This document shows, piece after piece, positions 9,366 through 18,431 of a stretch of DNA of 64,000 nucleotides. The notes under the pieces were generated by a model. It saw only the letters and a program-made list of their open reading frames with translations, had not been told where the DNA came from and did no database searches. The translations under genes and the position numbers were made by a program. Source of the stretch: SZUA-265 sp965651905 (GTDB lineage: Bacteria > Myxococcota_A > Polyangia > Polyangiales > Polyangiaceae); the NCBI GenBank assembly GCA_965651905.1, contig CBFGUG010000011.1, positions 80,435 through 144,434 of the forward strand. The letters are read 5' to 3'. Numbering within the stretch: the stretch's first letter is position 1; every line of letters starts with the position of its first letter.

Positions 9366-10256
9366 GTGGCTCGCAACACACTCAACTGCGCAGCCGCCGC
9401 CATGGCGTGGCTGGCCAGCGCCTGTTGCGGTTTTGGTGGCTGTCCACCGCAGTCGGCGTTTCCCGATGCGCAGTCGGCGCTCGACAGCGCCCGGGCCGCG
9501 CAGATGTGCAGCCGCGGTTTGCGGGGCGAAGCCAAGCTCGACTACATCGACGACAAGGGCCGCGTGCGGGTCAAGGCGTTTTTCCTGGCCCAGCACCCGC
9601 AGAACCTGCGTTTGGACATACTGAGCCCCCTGGGCGGTTCGTTGGCGACGTTCACGGCAGACGACAAACTGTTTGCCCTGCTCGATCAGGAACAGGGCGC
9701 GTTTCACGTCGGACCAGCGCACCAGTGTAACGTCGAGCGCTTCCTGCGCGTACCCGTTCCGCCAGACGTGTTGGTGCAGCTGATGGCGGGCGAAGCTCCC
9801 GTGCTCGTGCACGAACCCGAACAAGCCAGCATCAGCTGGGATAGCGGCCGCTACGTCATCGAGATCCAGAGTAAACACGGCGCGAGCCAGACCATCGAGC
9901 TCGAGCCGCGAGCTAGCGACTGGGACAAGCCCTATTCACAACAGCGCTTGCGCGTGGTCGGCGTGAGCGTTCGCCAGCAGGGGGTGGAGCTGTACCGCGC
10001 GGAGCTGTCCGATCACTCGGCGGCGCGCACCGCAGCCCCACGCGAAGACCCGCTGGGCATCGAAGAGCCAATCCCGCCCAGTGGTCCGCAGTGCCGCGCC
10101 GAGGTACCCGGCACGTTGCGCTTCGTGGTGCCGCTGTCGGAGCGCGACGTGGTGTTCGAATACGAGCAAGTCGAGCACAACCCGCCGCTCACTCCTGGGG
10201 TGTTTCGGCAGAGCCCGCCTGGCGGTGTGAAGTTGATGCGCGCCCTGTGCGAGTGA
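9366..10256 (+). CDS. LolB-like outer membrane lipoprotein (DUF4292-type fold)
   Basis: The product of about 296 residues has a signal peptide ending in LASAC. A domain follows whose opening resembles LolA/LolB-like proteins: GLRGEAKLDYIDDKGRVRVK, then NLRLDILSPLGGSLATFTAD, then FHVGPAHQCNVERFL. Proteins of this fold bind the acyl chains of lipoproteins and receive or insert them at the outer membrane. The assignment is by pattern and order only. The GTG at 9366 lies 8 bases after the stop of the HARE-HTH gene and leaves a compact signal peptide; an ATG at 9402 is possible but would shorten it too far. The two genes are probably cotranscribed. The C-terminal 60 residues are an added segment of unknown role. 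Confidence 0.75.
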   Translation: MARNTLNCAAAAMAWLASACCGFGGCPPQSAFPDAQSALDSARAAQMCSRGLRGEAKLDYIDDKGRVRVKAFFLAQHPQNLRLDILSPLGGSLATFTADDKLFALLDQEQGAFHVGPAHQCNVERFLRVPVPPDVLVQLMAGEAPVLVHEPEQASISWDSGRYVIEIQSKHGASQTIELEPRASDWDKPYSQQRLRVVGVSVRQQGVELYRAELSDHSAARTAAPREDPLGIEEPIPPSGPQCRAEVPGTLRFVVPLSERDVVFEYEQVEHNPPLTPGVFRQSPPGGVKLMRALCE

Positions 10257-10318
10257 CGTTTGTTGCGCGAGCAGTGAGCGTGGCTTCGGTCATGTGATGC
10301 AGGCAGGGCGAACGCCGG

Positions 10319-11137
10319 TCATTCGCCTTTGATGGCGGCGAGGATCTTGCCGGGGCAGTCGCTGATGACTGCGTTCACTCCGAGCCGCGACAACTGCCGC
10401 GCTTGCTCGCCGTCATTGACCGTCCACGTGTTCACCAACAGCCCCTTCAGCGCCGCGAAAGTGCCAGGGTGCTTCAGAAGCAGACTAGCCTGCGGGTGAA
10501 TGGCGCTGCAGCCGAGTGCGCTGGGCCAGTGCCTGCGCGTTAGGCAGCGGTGCTGTTGCGAGACGATGAGCGCGACGGGCACCTCGCGGTCATGACGTCG
10601 GAAGCCGCGAACGAGCCACGGGTGAAACGACGAGACCAACGTGCGCGGCGCTGAGCCCGGAAACCGCGCGATCAGATCCGAGACCACTCTGGCTATGGGG
10701 TCGCGCAGCGGCCGCGCGGACTTGAGCTCGATGTTCAGCAACATGTCGAACTCCGCCGCCCATTCGAGCACGCGTTCGAGGCGCGGGATGGGATGATCGC
10801 CGGGCAAACGGATCGCGTCAATTTCCGTCGAAGTCAGCTCGACGAGGCGCGCGTGATGCGCGCCGCCAGTAACCCGATGCAGGTCGAGATCGTGAAAGAC
10901 GTACGCCCGGCCATCCGCGCTGAGTTGCACGTCGAGCTCGCTGCCTGCGGCGCCCTGCAAACGCGCCTGCTCGAACGCGTAAAGTGTGTTTTCCAGGGCG
11001 ACGTCCCGCGCCCCGCGGTGACCGAGCACGATGGGTGAATTACCGCGTACCCAACGCGCTGCGGGTGGGGGCGTAACGACGCCCACCGCCTCGATGTCGA
11101 GAGGGGCGTCCGCGTCGTCGTCAGCTGGCGAGCTCAT
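10319..11137 (-). CDS. Glycerophosphodiester phosphodiesterase
   Basis: The enzyme hydrolyses glycerophosphodiesters to glycerol-3-phosphate and an alcohol, a step in phospholipid turnover. The 272-residue protein shows the GDPD signature in order: HRGAR (40-44) with the adjacent EN (49-50), the metal ligands in ELDVQ (67-71), and the catalytic HD (82-83). Further downstream are NIELKSA and the ending VNTWTVND, which is the common GDPD C-terminal strand. There is no signal peptide, so the cytoplasm is likely. Its start codon lies inside the end of the upstream DHH phosphoesterase gene (17-bp overlap), so the two are almost certainly cotranscribed and may be translationally coupled. Confidence 0.94.
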   Translation of the reverse strand: MSSPADDDADAPLDIEAVGVVTPPPAARWVRGNSPIVLGHRGARDVALENTLYAFEQARLQGAAGSELDVQLSADGRAYVFHDLDLHRVTGGAHHARLVELTSTEIDAIRLPGDHPIPRLERVLEWAAEFDMLLNIELKSARPLRDPIARVVSDLIARFPGSAPRTLVSSFHPWLVRGFRRHDREVPVALIVSQQHRCLTRRHWPSALGCSAIHPQASLLLKHPGTFAALKGLLVNTWTVNDGEQARQLSRLGVNAVISDCPGKILAAIKGE

Positions 11138-12080
11138 TGGCGATGCTGCTGGCTATGTGGCGCGCGTGGTCGAGGCGGCCATCCGCCACGGAAATGCCGC
11201 CGACCACGGGGTGCCCGCCGCCGCCATAACGCGCACAGATCGCGCTGATGTCCGTGTCGAGGGTTTGCCCGGACCACGGATTGTAGCCAACGGAGATCTT
11301 GAATCCGTGGCGCAGACGCGCAACGACCACCGAATAGACTGACTCGGGAAACAGCGCGTAGGTGACGAACTTGCCGATCAACTCGAGGGGTTTTTCCGTG
11401 AGGTCGACGTAAACCACGCGGCCGCGTTGTTCGGCCTTCGTGCGCACCTCGCTCACGAAGCGCTGGTGGCGATCGCCGATCGGCGCGTAGCGCTCGCGAA
11501 TTTGGGCGCTCTCGGCGATTTCGAGCAGCGGGCGCGTCAAGAGCTCGGGGACCCAGCGCTGCAGAAACGCGTGATTGCAGTGATGTTCGACCACGCTCAC
11601 CAACTGCATGATGGGATCCGTTTTCGAAACCGCGGCTTCGGGAGATTCGAAGGATGCCGAATCGATGCGATCGGCCCACTCGACGAGTTCGTCGAAGTTC
11701 GACTGGAAGCCGAACTGCTCGCGCGCACGTTCGTAGATCAACTTGGTGCAAGAGCTGAACTCTCCGTCGAACACGAAGTGCGGGCTCTCGCTGGCGCGGG
11801 CTGCGAAGTAGGCCTTGTCGGCGTCGGAGGCAAACGCCGTGCGATGATGATCGAAGTACCAGTGCAGGCGGTCCGACGCCGTGAAGCGGTAGTCCAAGAT
11901 GGCGTTGACGTCGCCGGTCAGCGCGCTCGCTGGCGCCGTGGGCTGACCCACGCCGTAACCGCAGGCGCGGTACTCGAAGGACGGATCAGCGCCGTGCAGG
12001 TGACGCAGCAAGGCCGTGAACATCGCCGCGCTGCAAAGCCCGTCGAAACAGTGACCGTGAGTGGCGACGAGGACCCTCAT
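11121..12080 (-). CDS. DHH superfamily phosphoesterase
   Basis: This 319-residue protein has DHH-family metal-binding motifs: an early Asp in HCFDGLCSAAM (residues 10-20), Asp in ILDYRF (61-66), the DHH triad in WYFDHHR (74-80), and a C-terminal DHHA1-type GGGGHPVVGG. Members hydrolyse phosphodiester or phosphoanhydride bonds in nanoRNA, cyclic dinucleotides or pAp, or act on polyphosphate. The sequence alone does not separate these. The start at 12080 gives MRVLVATHGH, the usual beta strand before the first motif. It is the first gene of a two-gene unit with the GDPD, and lies divergently from dprA across a 124-bp spacer. Confidence 0.88.
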   Translation of the reverse strand: MRVLVATHGHCFDGLCSAAMFTALLRHLHGADPSFEYRACGYGVGQPTAPASALTGDVNAILDYRFTASDRLHWYFDHHRTAFASDADKAYFAARASESPHFVFDGEFSSCTKLIYERAREQFGFQSNFDELVEWADRIDSASFESPEAAVSKTDPIMQLVSVVEHHCNHAFLQRWVPELLTRPLLEIAESAQIRERYAPIGDRHQRFVSEVRTKAEQRGRVVYVDLTEKPLELIGKFVTYALFPESVYSVVVARLRHGFKISVGYNPWSGQTLDTDISAICARYGGGGHPVVGGISVADGRLDHARHIASSIANELAS

Positions 12081-12184
12081 GGGTGGGCAGACATACCACA
12101 TGTGGGGCAGAAGCGCGAAACTCGTGAGTCGTGTGTCCTTCCAGAAGCTGCGCTCTCCAAACCGCCGCCCGCAACTGAGCACGG

Positions 12185-12206
12185 ATGCAGCCGATTCAGG
12201 CTGCAT
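12185..12206. promoter_or_regulatory. Inverted repeat covering the dprA start codon
   Basis: ATGCAGCC (12185-12192) and GGCTGCAT (12199-12206) form a perfect 8-bp inverted repeat with a 6-base spacer. The right arm includes the first two bases of the proposed dprA ATG at 12205. In RNA it could mask the start; in DNA it could be an operator in the dprA/DHH divergent region. It could also be chance. Confidence 0.35.
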
Positions 12207-13293
12207 GACGTCTTCCAAAGTGCCGACCCGCCGTACGCCCGCGTGCGACGGCCAAGTCTCCGTCCCCAACAGCTTGCTCACGGGTTCTCGCCTGCCGCCG
12301 GGGTTGGCCGACTTGGACTTGCCGCCGCGACAGCTGCACCTCTGGGGCGAGTTGCCACCCGCGCCCTGGGTTGCGGTCGTCGGCACTCGTCACCCCAGCG
12401 AAGCGGGGGCGAAGTTCTGCACTGCGCTAGTGCGCGGTCTGGTGGAGGCAGGGGTGACTGTGGCGTCAGGTGGCGCCAAGGGCGTTGACGCCTGCGCGCA
12501 CGAGGCGGCCGTGGATGTCGGAGGGCATACGGTCGTGGTGGCTCCGAGCGGGTTCGAGCGGCCGTACCCTGCAGAACACCGCGAACTGTTCGAACGGGTA
12601 GTGCGCTCGCGCGGAGCGTTCGTTTCCGAGCACGAGTCCGATGCGGTCGCGCGGCGTCACACGTTTTTTCGACGCAACGCCTTGCTGGTGGCGTGTTCCG
12701 TCGCGGTGATCGTGGTGCAAGCCCCGCTGCGCAGTGGCGCGCGCAACGCGGCGCTGTGGGCGCGCAAGCTCGGTAGGCCGCTGTTTGCCGTGCCACATGC
12801 GCCATGGGACGCGGCGGGAGCAGGCTGTATCGAAGAGCTGAAGCTCGGTGCGGTGCCGTTATCTTCCGCCGCGCAAGTTATCCGAACACTGAGTGAACGC
12901 GGCTTCGTGGGCTGCAATGAAATGCTGTTGCCCCTCGGGTCTGCGCGGTCTGGGCAACTTTCACTCGCCGCGGCTACAGGCGTTGCAACCCGTGAGCACG
13001 GGGCCACGGGCGGCGCGGCGACGGAGCCTGCAGGGAAAGAGCCCGCGTCCGCAGGGGGCGACTCGGTCGCGCCGCCTGAGTCACGCGCGCACGGACCCGC
13101 CAAACGCGCGCCCGAACTCGACTCGCCGCACGCAAGAGTGGACGCGCTGCTCGAGCGCGGTCCCTGCACTCTCGATCAGTTGCACGTCGAGACGGGGCTG
13201 AGCGTGGCCGAGCTGCGCACGCTGCTGGCCGAACGTGCGCTCGACGGGCACGTTCGCGAACGTGAAGACGGGCTCTACGAAATGATGGCCTAG
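12205..13293 (+). CDS. dprA: DNA-processing protein DprA (Smf)
   Basis: DprA binds incoming single-stranded DNA during natural transformation and loads RecA on it. The product of about 362 residues has a Rossmann-like domain: WVAVVGTRHPSEAG, then VASGGAKGVDACAHEAAVD, then RNALLVACSVAVIVVQAP with SGARNAA, all diagnostic. After a linker rich in Ala, Gly and Glu (about 270-310), the last 50 residues form a winged helix (VDALLERGPCTLDQLHVE, LLAERALDGHV), the DML1-like domain found in many DprA proteins. The N-terminal SAM-like domain seen in many homologues is absent. The ATG at 12205 begins just after the hairpin described separately; no strong ribosome binding site is visible. Confidence 0.93.
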   Translation: MTSSKVPTRRTPACDGQVSVPNSLLTGSRLPPGLADLDLPPRQLHLWGELPPAPWVAVVGTRHPSEAGAKFCTALVRGLVEAGVTVASGGAKGVDACAHEAAVDVGGHTVVVAPSGFERPYPAEHRELFERVVRSRGAFVSEHESDAVARRHTFFRRNALLVACSVAVIVVQAPLRSGARNAALWARKLGRPLFAVPHAPWDAAGAGCIEELKLGAVPLSSAAQVIRTLSERGFVGCNEMLLPLGSARSGQLSLAAATGVATREHGATGGAATEPAGKEPASAGGDSVAPPESRAHGPAKRAPELDSPHARVDALLERGPCTLDQLHVETGLSVAELRTLLAERALDGHVREREDGLYEMMA

Positions 13294-13396
13294 CCACGCG
13301 CGGCGTGTTCTGGCCGTCTGCCTCCGCGTAGCCAGTGGCCTGTGATGGTCGGAGGGCCGACGGCCATTTCGCCTTTACTTGAGCAACAGCGTCGGC

Positions 13397-14794
13397 ATGC
13401 TCCCGCCCATGCAGCCGAGCGACGACCACTCCGCCGAACCGAAGTCGAGCGATCGCCCTGTCGTCACGGTGGTGGGGGCGGGTTTGGCTGGCTCCGAGGT
13501 GGCGTTGCAGCTCGCAGCCCGCGGTATCGGCGTGCGATTGGTCGAGCAGAAGCCCAAGTACCGAACGCCCGCGCAGAGTAGCGACGGACTGTGCGAACTC
13601 GTCTGTAGCAACTCATTGCGCGGCGCGTCGCTGATGAACGCCGTGGGGCTGCTCAAGGAGGAGATGCGTCGCCTGGGCTCGGAGATCGTGCGCGCGGCCG
13701 ACGCCACGCGCGTCCCTGCTGGCGGTGCGCTCGCCGTGGACCGCGACCGCTTTTCCGAAGAGATCACCCGACGCATACACGAACACCCTGCGATCGAGCT
13801 GGTGGGCGCACGCCTGTCTGAGATTCCACGCGGGCCACTGACCGTGATCGCGACGGGACCGCTCACCTCCGACGAACTCGCGACGGACATCGCGCGCCAC
13901 GTGGGCTCGGAGCAGCTGGCGTACTACGATGCGATCGCACCCATCGTCAGCGCTGAGTCGATCAACTGGGACGAGGTGTACTTCGGCTCGCGTTATGACA
14001 AGGGCGACAGTGAAGAGGACAAGCGCGCGTACGTCAACTGTCCGCTCGATGCCGAACAGTATCGAAAGTTCGTCGATGACTTGTGCCAGGCCGAAAAAGT
14101 GGCTCCCAAAGCCTTCGAAGAGGTGCGCTACTTCGAGGGCTGTCTGCCGATCGAAGTGATGGCCGAGCGCGGACCGCGTACGCTGTCGTTCGGTCCGCTC
14201 AAGCCGAAGGGCCTGCGCGATCCGCGCACGGGCGAGACTCCCGCCGCTGTGGTTCAACTGCGCAAAGAAGACGAAGCGGGGACGGCGTTCAATCTGGTCG
14301 GTTTTCAAACGCGCATGACCTGGGGCGAACAAGCGCGGGTGTTTCGAACCATCCCGGGGCTCGCTGACGCCGAATTTCTCAGGTACGGGGCGATACATCG
14401 CAACACCTTCGTCAATGCGCCCAAGTGTTTGGACGATACCTTTCAGTTGCGTTCGCGGCCTGGCGTGTACTTCGCGGGGCAAATCACGGGTACGGAGGGA
14501 TACGTCGAGAGCGCGGCCGGGGGCTGGCTCGTGGCGCACTTCATCGCGACTCGACTCGCGGGGCGTGAGCCCGAGTTGCCGCCGCTGACTACCGCGCACC
14601 GTGGCTTGATCGTGCAGACGCGCCGCAACGTGGACGACTACCAACCGTCGAACATCACGTTTTCGCACGTGCAGCCATGGGACGGCCCGCGCATGAAGAA
14701 GCGCGATCGTTATGCGGCCATGAGTGAACGCGCGCTGAGCGACTTGGCGGCGTGGGCCGCGCGCGAAGGCGTGGCCTATCGCACCGCGAGCTGA
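13397..14794 (+). CDS. trmFO: tRNA m5U54 methyltransferase, folate/FAD-dependent (TrmFO)
   Basis: TrmFO makes 5-methyluridine at position 54 of tRNA using methylenetetrahydrofolate and FAD. The protein of about 465 residues begins with the FAD-binding strand VTVVGAGLAGSEVALQLA. It also has LVCSNSLRG with a redox-active Cys, the conserved YYDAIAPIVSAESI, and the second key Cys in FEGCLPIEVMAERG. GPLKPKGLRDPRTG, NLVGFQTRMTWGEQ and the closing GQITGTEGYVESAAGG follow. All are strongly diagnostic. Two ATG codons (13397 and 13409) are possible starts and neither has a clear ribosome binding site; both precede the FAD strand by a polar leader. It follows dprA on the same strand, with a gap of about 100 bases, and converges on hemW. 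Confidence 0.96.
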   Translation: MLPPMQPSDDHSAEPKSSDRPVVTVVGAGLAGSEVALQLAARGIGVRLVEQKPKYRTPAQSSDGLCELVCSNSLRGASLMNAVGLLKEEMRRLGSEIVRAADATRVPAGGALAVDRDRFSEEITRRIHEHPAIELVGARLSEIPRGPLTVIATGPLTSDELATDIARHVGSEQLAYYDAIAPIVSAESINWDEVYFGSRYDKGDSEEDKRAYVNCPLDAEQYRKFVDDLCQAEKVAPKAFEEVRYFEGCLPIEVMAERGPRTLSFGPLKPKGLRDPRTGETPAAVVQLRKEDEAGTAFNLVGFQTRMTWGEQARVFRTIPGLADAEFLRYGAIHRNTFVNAPKCLDDTFQLRSRPGVYFAGQITGTEGYVESAAGGWLVAHFIATRLAGREPELPPLTTAHRGLIVQTRRNVDDYQPSNITFSHVQPWDGPRMKKRDRYAAMSERALSDLAAWAAREGVAYRTAS

Positions 14795-14818
14795 GCGGGG
14801 GCGTCGAGCGGCGAGCGC

Positions 14819-16102
14819 TCACGCAAGCTGCGCGATTAGGCCATCCGCGAGCAACCATTGCTCCGTGGGAATGCTCAGTTGACGTCCGTCCCAGAGCACT
14901 CGACCGTTTCGCGCGAGCCGCTCGATGGCCTTCAAGCGCTTGGGGGTGAGCACTTCGACGTTCAGCTCCGTCTCCAGCGCCTCGAGATTGACGCCTTCTG
15001 ATAGGCGTAAACCGAGCATCAGTCGTTCGAGCAGTAGCGTTTCGGCGTCGAGTGTCTCGACGCTGTCGTAGGGCTTGCCGGGCCCGCCGTGCTCGAGGGC
15101 TGGTGCTGGCCAGTGCGACAGCGCCATGTAACGCTCCGCCGACGGTGTGTTGCGATAGCGCACGCGCTCTTGGAGCGGGCCTTGTTCATCGTTCGCGGCT
15201 CGTTCGTCGGCGCGTGGGAGCGTGCCCCACGCGCCGCAGCCGATACCCAGGTAGGGTTGACCTCGCCAATAGCCCAAGTTGTGCTGCGCGGGGTGACCAG
15301 GCCGGCAGAAGTTGCTGATCTCGTAGTGGTCGTAGCCTCTGCTGGTCAGCGCGTCGTGCACTGCCGTGAAGCTGTCGGCGACAGTGTCGTCGGGCAGTAG
15401 AGGCAAGCGGCCTTTGCGGTGCAAGGCGCCGAACTGGGTGCCGGGTTCGATGGTCAGCGCGTACGCGGAGAGGTGGGTGACCCCCATGTCGGCGAGTTGC
15501 CCCACCTCACTCCGTGCCTGTTCTGGCGTTTGACCGTGCACGCCGAAGATCAAATCCGCCGACACTTCCGCGAAGCCGACGTCGAGCGCCGCTTGCAGGG
15601 CGCGCAGTCCTCCGTCGACGTCGTGCAAGCGCCCCAGGAAACGGAGCCGTTCGGAATCCAAGCTCTGGACACCGAGACTGATTCGGCCGACGCCGTGATC
15701 GCGCAACGACATTCCAACCTCCCGCGAGAAGCTGGTGGGATTACACTCCACCGATATTTCAACGGGGGTTTCAGTAAAACGATAACACTTGCGAATGCTT
15801 CCGAGGACCTTGCCGATCTCGTCACCCCCCCAAAGCGAGGGAGTACCCCCGCCGAAGAAAACGCTGCGCACGCGAGCACCCTCCAGGCTGGCGCTGCGTT
15901 GTTCCAGCTCGCGCTGTACGGCCATTGTGTACGCTTCCCGCGGGATTTCGTCTGAACCTCGGGCGATGCTCAGGAAGTCGCAGTAGGGGCACTTGCGCAG
16001 ACACCAAGGGAAGTGAATGTAGATCCCTAGGTACTCATCATGGCTGTGACGGCTGGTTTGCAGACTCGAAGATCCGCGTGCGGTGAGCGGCGCTGGCAGC
16101 AT
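14819..16102 (-). CDS. hemW: Radical SAM heme chaperone HemW
   Basis: HemW is a radical SAM protein related to oxygen-independent coproporphyrinogen oxidase that carries heme to target proteins. The 427-residue protein shows YIHFPWCLRKCPYCDF, whose cysteines 34, 38 and 41 form the CxxxCxxC cluster site. The Cys of HemN that follows this motif is Phe here, as in HemW. Next come FFGGGTPSLWG, ISVECNPTSF and RISLGVQSLD, the family SAM-binding segments. A HemW-type C-terminal domain ends the protein (LMLGLRLSEGVNLEAL). The ATG at 16102 leaves a leader of about 24 residues. The gene is divergent from the RelA/SpoT homologue with 79 bases between the starts. Confidence 0.94.
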   Translation of the reverse strand: MLPAPLTARGSSSLQTSRHSHDEYLGIYIHFPWCLRKCPYCDFLSIARGSDEIPREAYTMAVQRELEQRSASLEGARVRSVFFGGGTPSLWGGDEIGKVLGSIRKCYRFTETPVEISVECNPTSFSREVGMSLRDHGVGRISLGVQSLDSERLRFLGRLHDVDGGLRALQAALDVGFAEVSADLIFGVHGQTPEQARSEVGQLADMGVTHLSAYALTIEPGTQFGALHRKGRLPLLPDDTVADSFTAVHDALTSRGYDHYEISNFCRPGHPAQHNLGYWRGQPYLGIGCGAWGTLPRADERAANDEQGPLQERVRYRNTPSAERYMALSHWPAPALEHGGPGKPYDSVETLDAETLLLERLMLGLRLSEGVNLEALETELNVEVLTPKRLKAIERLARNGRVLWDGRQLSIPTEQWLLADGLIAQLA

Positions 16103-16181
16103 TGCGGAAGCTTGGCGCTTGTAGCAGGAGGTGGTACCTTTGTCTGTCCTGCTTTGGCTCTAACCCCGGAGTTGGTGACTC

Positions 16182-18344
16182 TTGCTTGCTGTTCGTGATC
16201 TCGTCGACTGCGTGTCGGGATACCTTCCTGATGCCAACCTCGGCATGCTCGAGGAGGCGTACAGTTTTGCCGAGCACGCGCACCGAGACCAGAAGCGCAA
16301 GAGCGGTGAACCCTACTTCGTTCACCCCGTAGCCGTGGCCACGACGCTGGCGGACATGCGGCTCGACGTGGCGGCCGTCTGCGCAGGGTTGCTGCACGAC
16401 GTGGTCGAAGACACCGACGTCGAACTCGAGGAGATCGGCGCCAAGTTCGGCGAGGAAGTCGCCGAAATCGTCGATGGCCTCACGAAGTTGAACAAGATCA
16501 ACTTCAGCTGCAAAGAAGATCAGCAGGCCGAGAGCATCCGCAAAGTCGTGGTCGCGATGTCCAAGGACGTGCGCGTGCTGCTGATCAAGCTCTGCGATCG
16601 CTTGGACAACATGCGGACCATGGAGCACATGAAGCCCGCGAGCCAGGAGCGCATCTCGCAAGAGACGAACGAAATTTACGCGCCGCTGGCCAGCCGCCTC
16701 GGCATGAACGGCGTCAAGAGCGAGCTCGAAGATCTCTCGTTGCGATACCTCGAGCCCGAGGCGTTCAAGCACATCGAGCTCAAACTCAAGGGCACCAAAC
16801 GTGAACGTGACAAGTACATCGCGGGCGTCAATCGCACGCTGACGGCGCTGCTGAGCGAACGCGGGCTAGCGGCCAAGGTCGAAGGCCACGTCCGCCACAT
16901 CACCTCGATCTTTCGTCGCATGCGCGAGGCGCGTTGCGACTTCGAGCAGCTCCAAGACCTCAACTCCTTCGTGGTGTGTGTGGAGTCGGTGACTGAGTGT
17001 TACACGGCGCTCGGCGTCATCCACTCCAAGTGGCTGCCCGTGCCGGGCCGCTTTCGCGACCACATCGCGCTGCCCAAACCCAACTGCTATCAGTCGTTGC
17101 ACACGACGGTGATGGGCCCGGGCAACAAGCGCATCGAAGTGCAAATCCGTACGCACGAGATGCACAACGTCGCGGAGAAGGGGGTGCTCGCTTACTGGGA
17201 GTACCGCGCTCAGGTGTCGGGCCGCGTGCGCCCGGAAGACGCCAACAAGTTCTCGTGGCTGCGCGAAATGCGCAAATTCCAGAAGGAATTGAAGGATCCG
17301 GACGAGTTCTTGGAGATGATCAAGAACGACCTGTTCCCCGACGAGGTGTTCGTCTTCACGCCGAAGGGCGATTTGAAGATGTTCCCGCGAGGCGCCACCC
17401 CCGTCGATCTGGCGTACAGCATTCACTCGGAGCTCGGCGATCACTGCGGTGGCGCTCGGGTGAACGGTTCGGTGGTATCCAAACGTTCCAAGTTGCGAAA
17501 CGGCGACGTGGTCGAGGTGATCGCCGATCCGAACACAGCGCCGAGCAAAGACTGGCTGGAGCACTGTGCCACGCCGCGCGCTCGCAGCCGCGTGCGCACC
17601 TACATCCGCACGCACAATCGTCGTAAGAGCATCAACTTGGGGCGCGAACTGCTCGAAGGCGAGCTGCACCGTTCGGGCATGAGCCTCACGCGGCTGTTCA
17701 AAACCGAGGACATGATGAACGCGTTGCTCGGAGAGCTGAAGCTCGTCAACTCGGACGCGCTTCTGTTGGCGCTCGGTTTCGGCAAGCTGGATGCGCACCA
17801 CGTCGTGGAAGTGATCAGCGAACTTCGTAATGGCGCGGATGGCGATCCAGAGGAGCTCAAGACTGGCGCGATCGAAAAGCTACTGCGGCGTTTCACGGGT
17901 AAGGACGTCGACGGCATTCGCGTCGACGGTCTGGACAGCAAGTTGGTGCGCTATGGCAAGTGCTGCAATCCGCTGCCCGGCGACCCGATCATGGGGTTCA
18001 TCACTCGAGGCCGGGGGGTGGCCGTGCACCGCCGCGACTGCACCCGCGCCTTCGATACTACCGACCCCGAGCGACGCATCACGGTGTCGTGGAGCAACCG
18101 CACGACCATCAATCGTACGGTCTCGCTCAGCGTGCTCACGCAGAATACTCCTGGCATCTTGGCGGATGTCACGCGAGTGTTCAGCGCGCAGAAGATCAAT
18201 TTGAGCGAAGTCAACTGCCACGCCAGCGACGACGGCAGCGCGCAAAACACGTTCACATTTCTGGCTGGGGACGTTCAGCAGGTGCGCAACCTGATCCGAG
18301 CCATTCGTCGCGTGGACGGCGTCGTCCGCGTGGAGCGCGCCTGA
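16182..18344 (+). CDS. Long RelA/SpoT homologue, (p)ppGpp hydrolase/synthetase with divergent synthetase domain
   Basis: The 720-residue product has the long RSH architecture: an HD hydrolase domain (about 20-185), synthetase (about 230-350), TGS (about 385-450), a helical/Cys region with KCCNPLPGD, and a C-terminal ACT domain (about 645-720). Hydrolase residues look complete: FVHP (His48), the HD pair 72-73, the ED pair 76-77, and the Asn of RLDNMRT. The synthetase keeps a catalytic Asp (QDLNSF), PKPNCYQSLHTT and the Glu of RIEVQIRT. It departs from consensus elsewhere: FRDHIA for FKDYIA, NCYQS for NGYQS, VLAYW for AAHW, and no Arg in the strand after the Asp. Hydrolysis is safe to propose; synthesis less so. 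The start is TTG at 16182, with GGAG 10 bases upstream. Confidence 0.92.
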   Translation: MLAVRDLVDCVSGYLPDANLGMLEEAYSFAEHAHRDQKRKSGEPYFVHPVAVATTLADMRLDVAAVCAGLLHDVVEDTDVELEEIGAKFGEEVAEIVDGLTKLNKINFSCKEDQQAESIRKVVVAMSKDVRVLLIKLCDRLDNMRTMEHMKPASQERISQETNEIYAPLASRLGMNGVKSELEDLSLRYLEPEAFKHIELKLKGTKRERDKYIAGVNRTLTALLSERGLAAKVEGHVRHITSIFRRMREARCDFEQLQDLNSFVVCVESVTECYTALGVIHSKWLPVPGRFRDHIALPKPNCYQSLHTTVMGPGNKRIEVQIRTHEMHNVAEKGVLAYWEYRAQVSGRVRPEDANKFSWLREMRKFQKELKDPDEFLEMIKNDLFPDEVFVFTPKGDLKMFPRGATPVDLAYSIHSELGDHCGGARVNGSVVSKRSKLRNGDVVEVIADPNTAPSKDWLEHCATPRARSRVRTYIRTHNRRKSINLGRELLEGELHRSGMSLTRLFKTEDMMNALLGELKLVNSDALLLALGFGKLDAHHVVEVISELRNGADGDPEELKTGAIEKLLRRFTGKDVDGIRVDGLDSKLVRYGKCCNPLPGDPIMGFITRGRGVAVHRRDCTRAFDTTDPERRITVSWSNRTTINRTVSLSVLTQNTPGILADVTRVFSAQKINLSEVNCHASDDGSAQNTFTFLAGDVQQVRNLIRAIRRVDGVVRVERA

Positions 18345-18431
18345 GCCAGACGCGCTCAAACGCCGTTCCGCGAGCCAGCCAGCCGCGGTCTCGTTGCGCT
18401 TCGGCGACTCGCTGAGCGCAGCAACCAGCGA

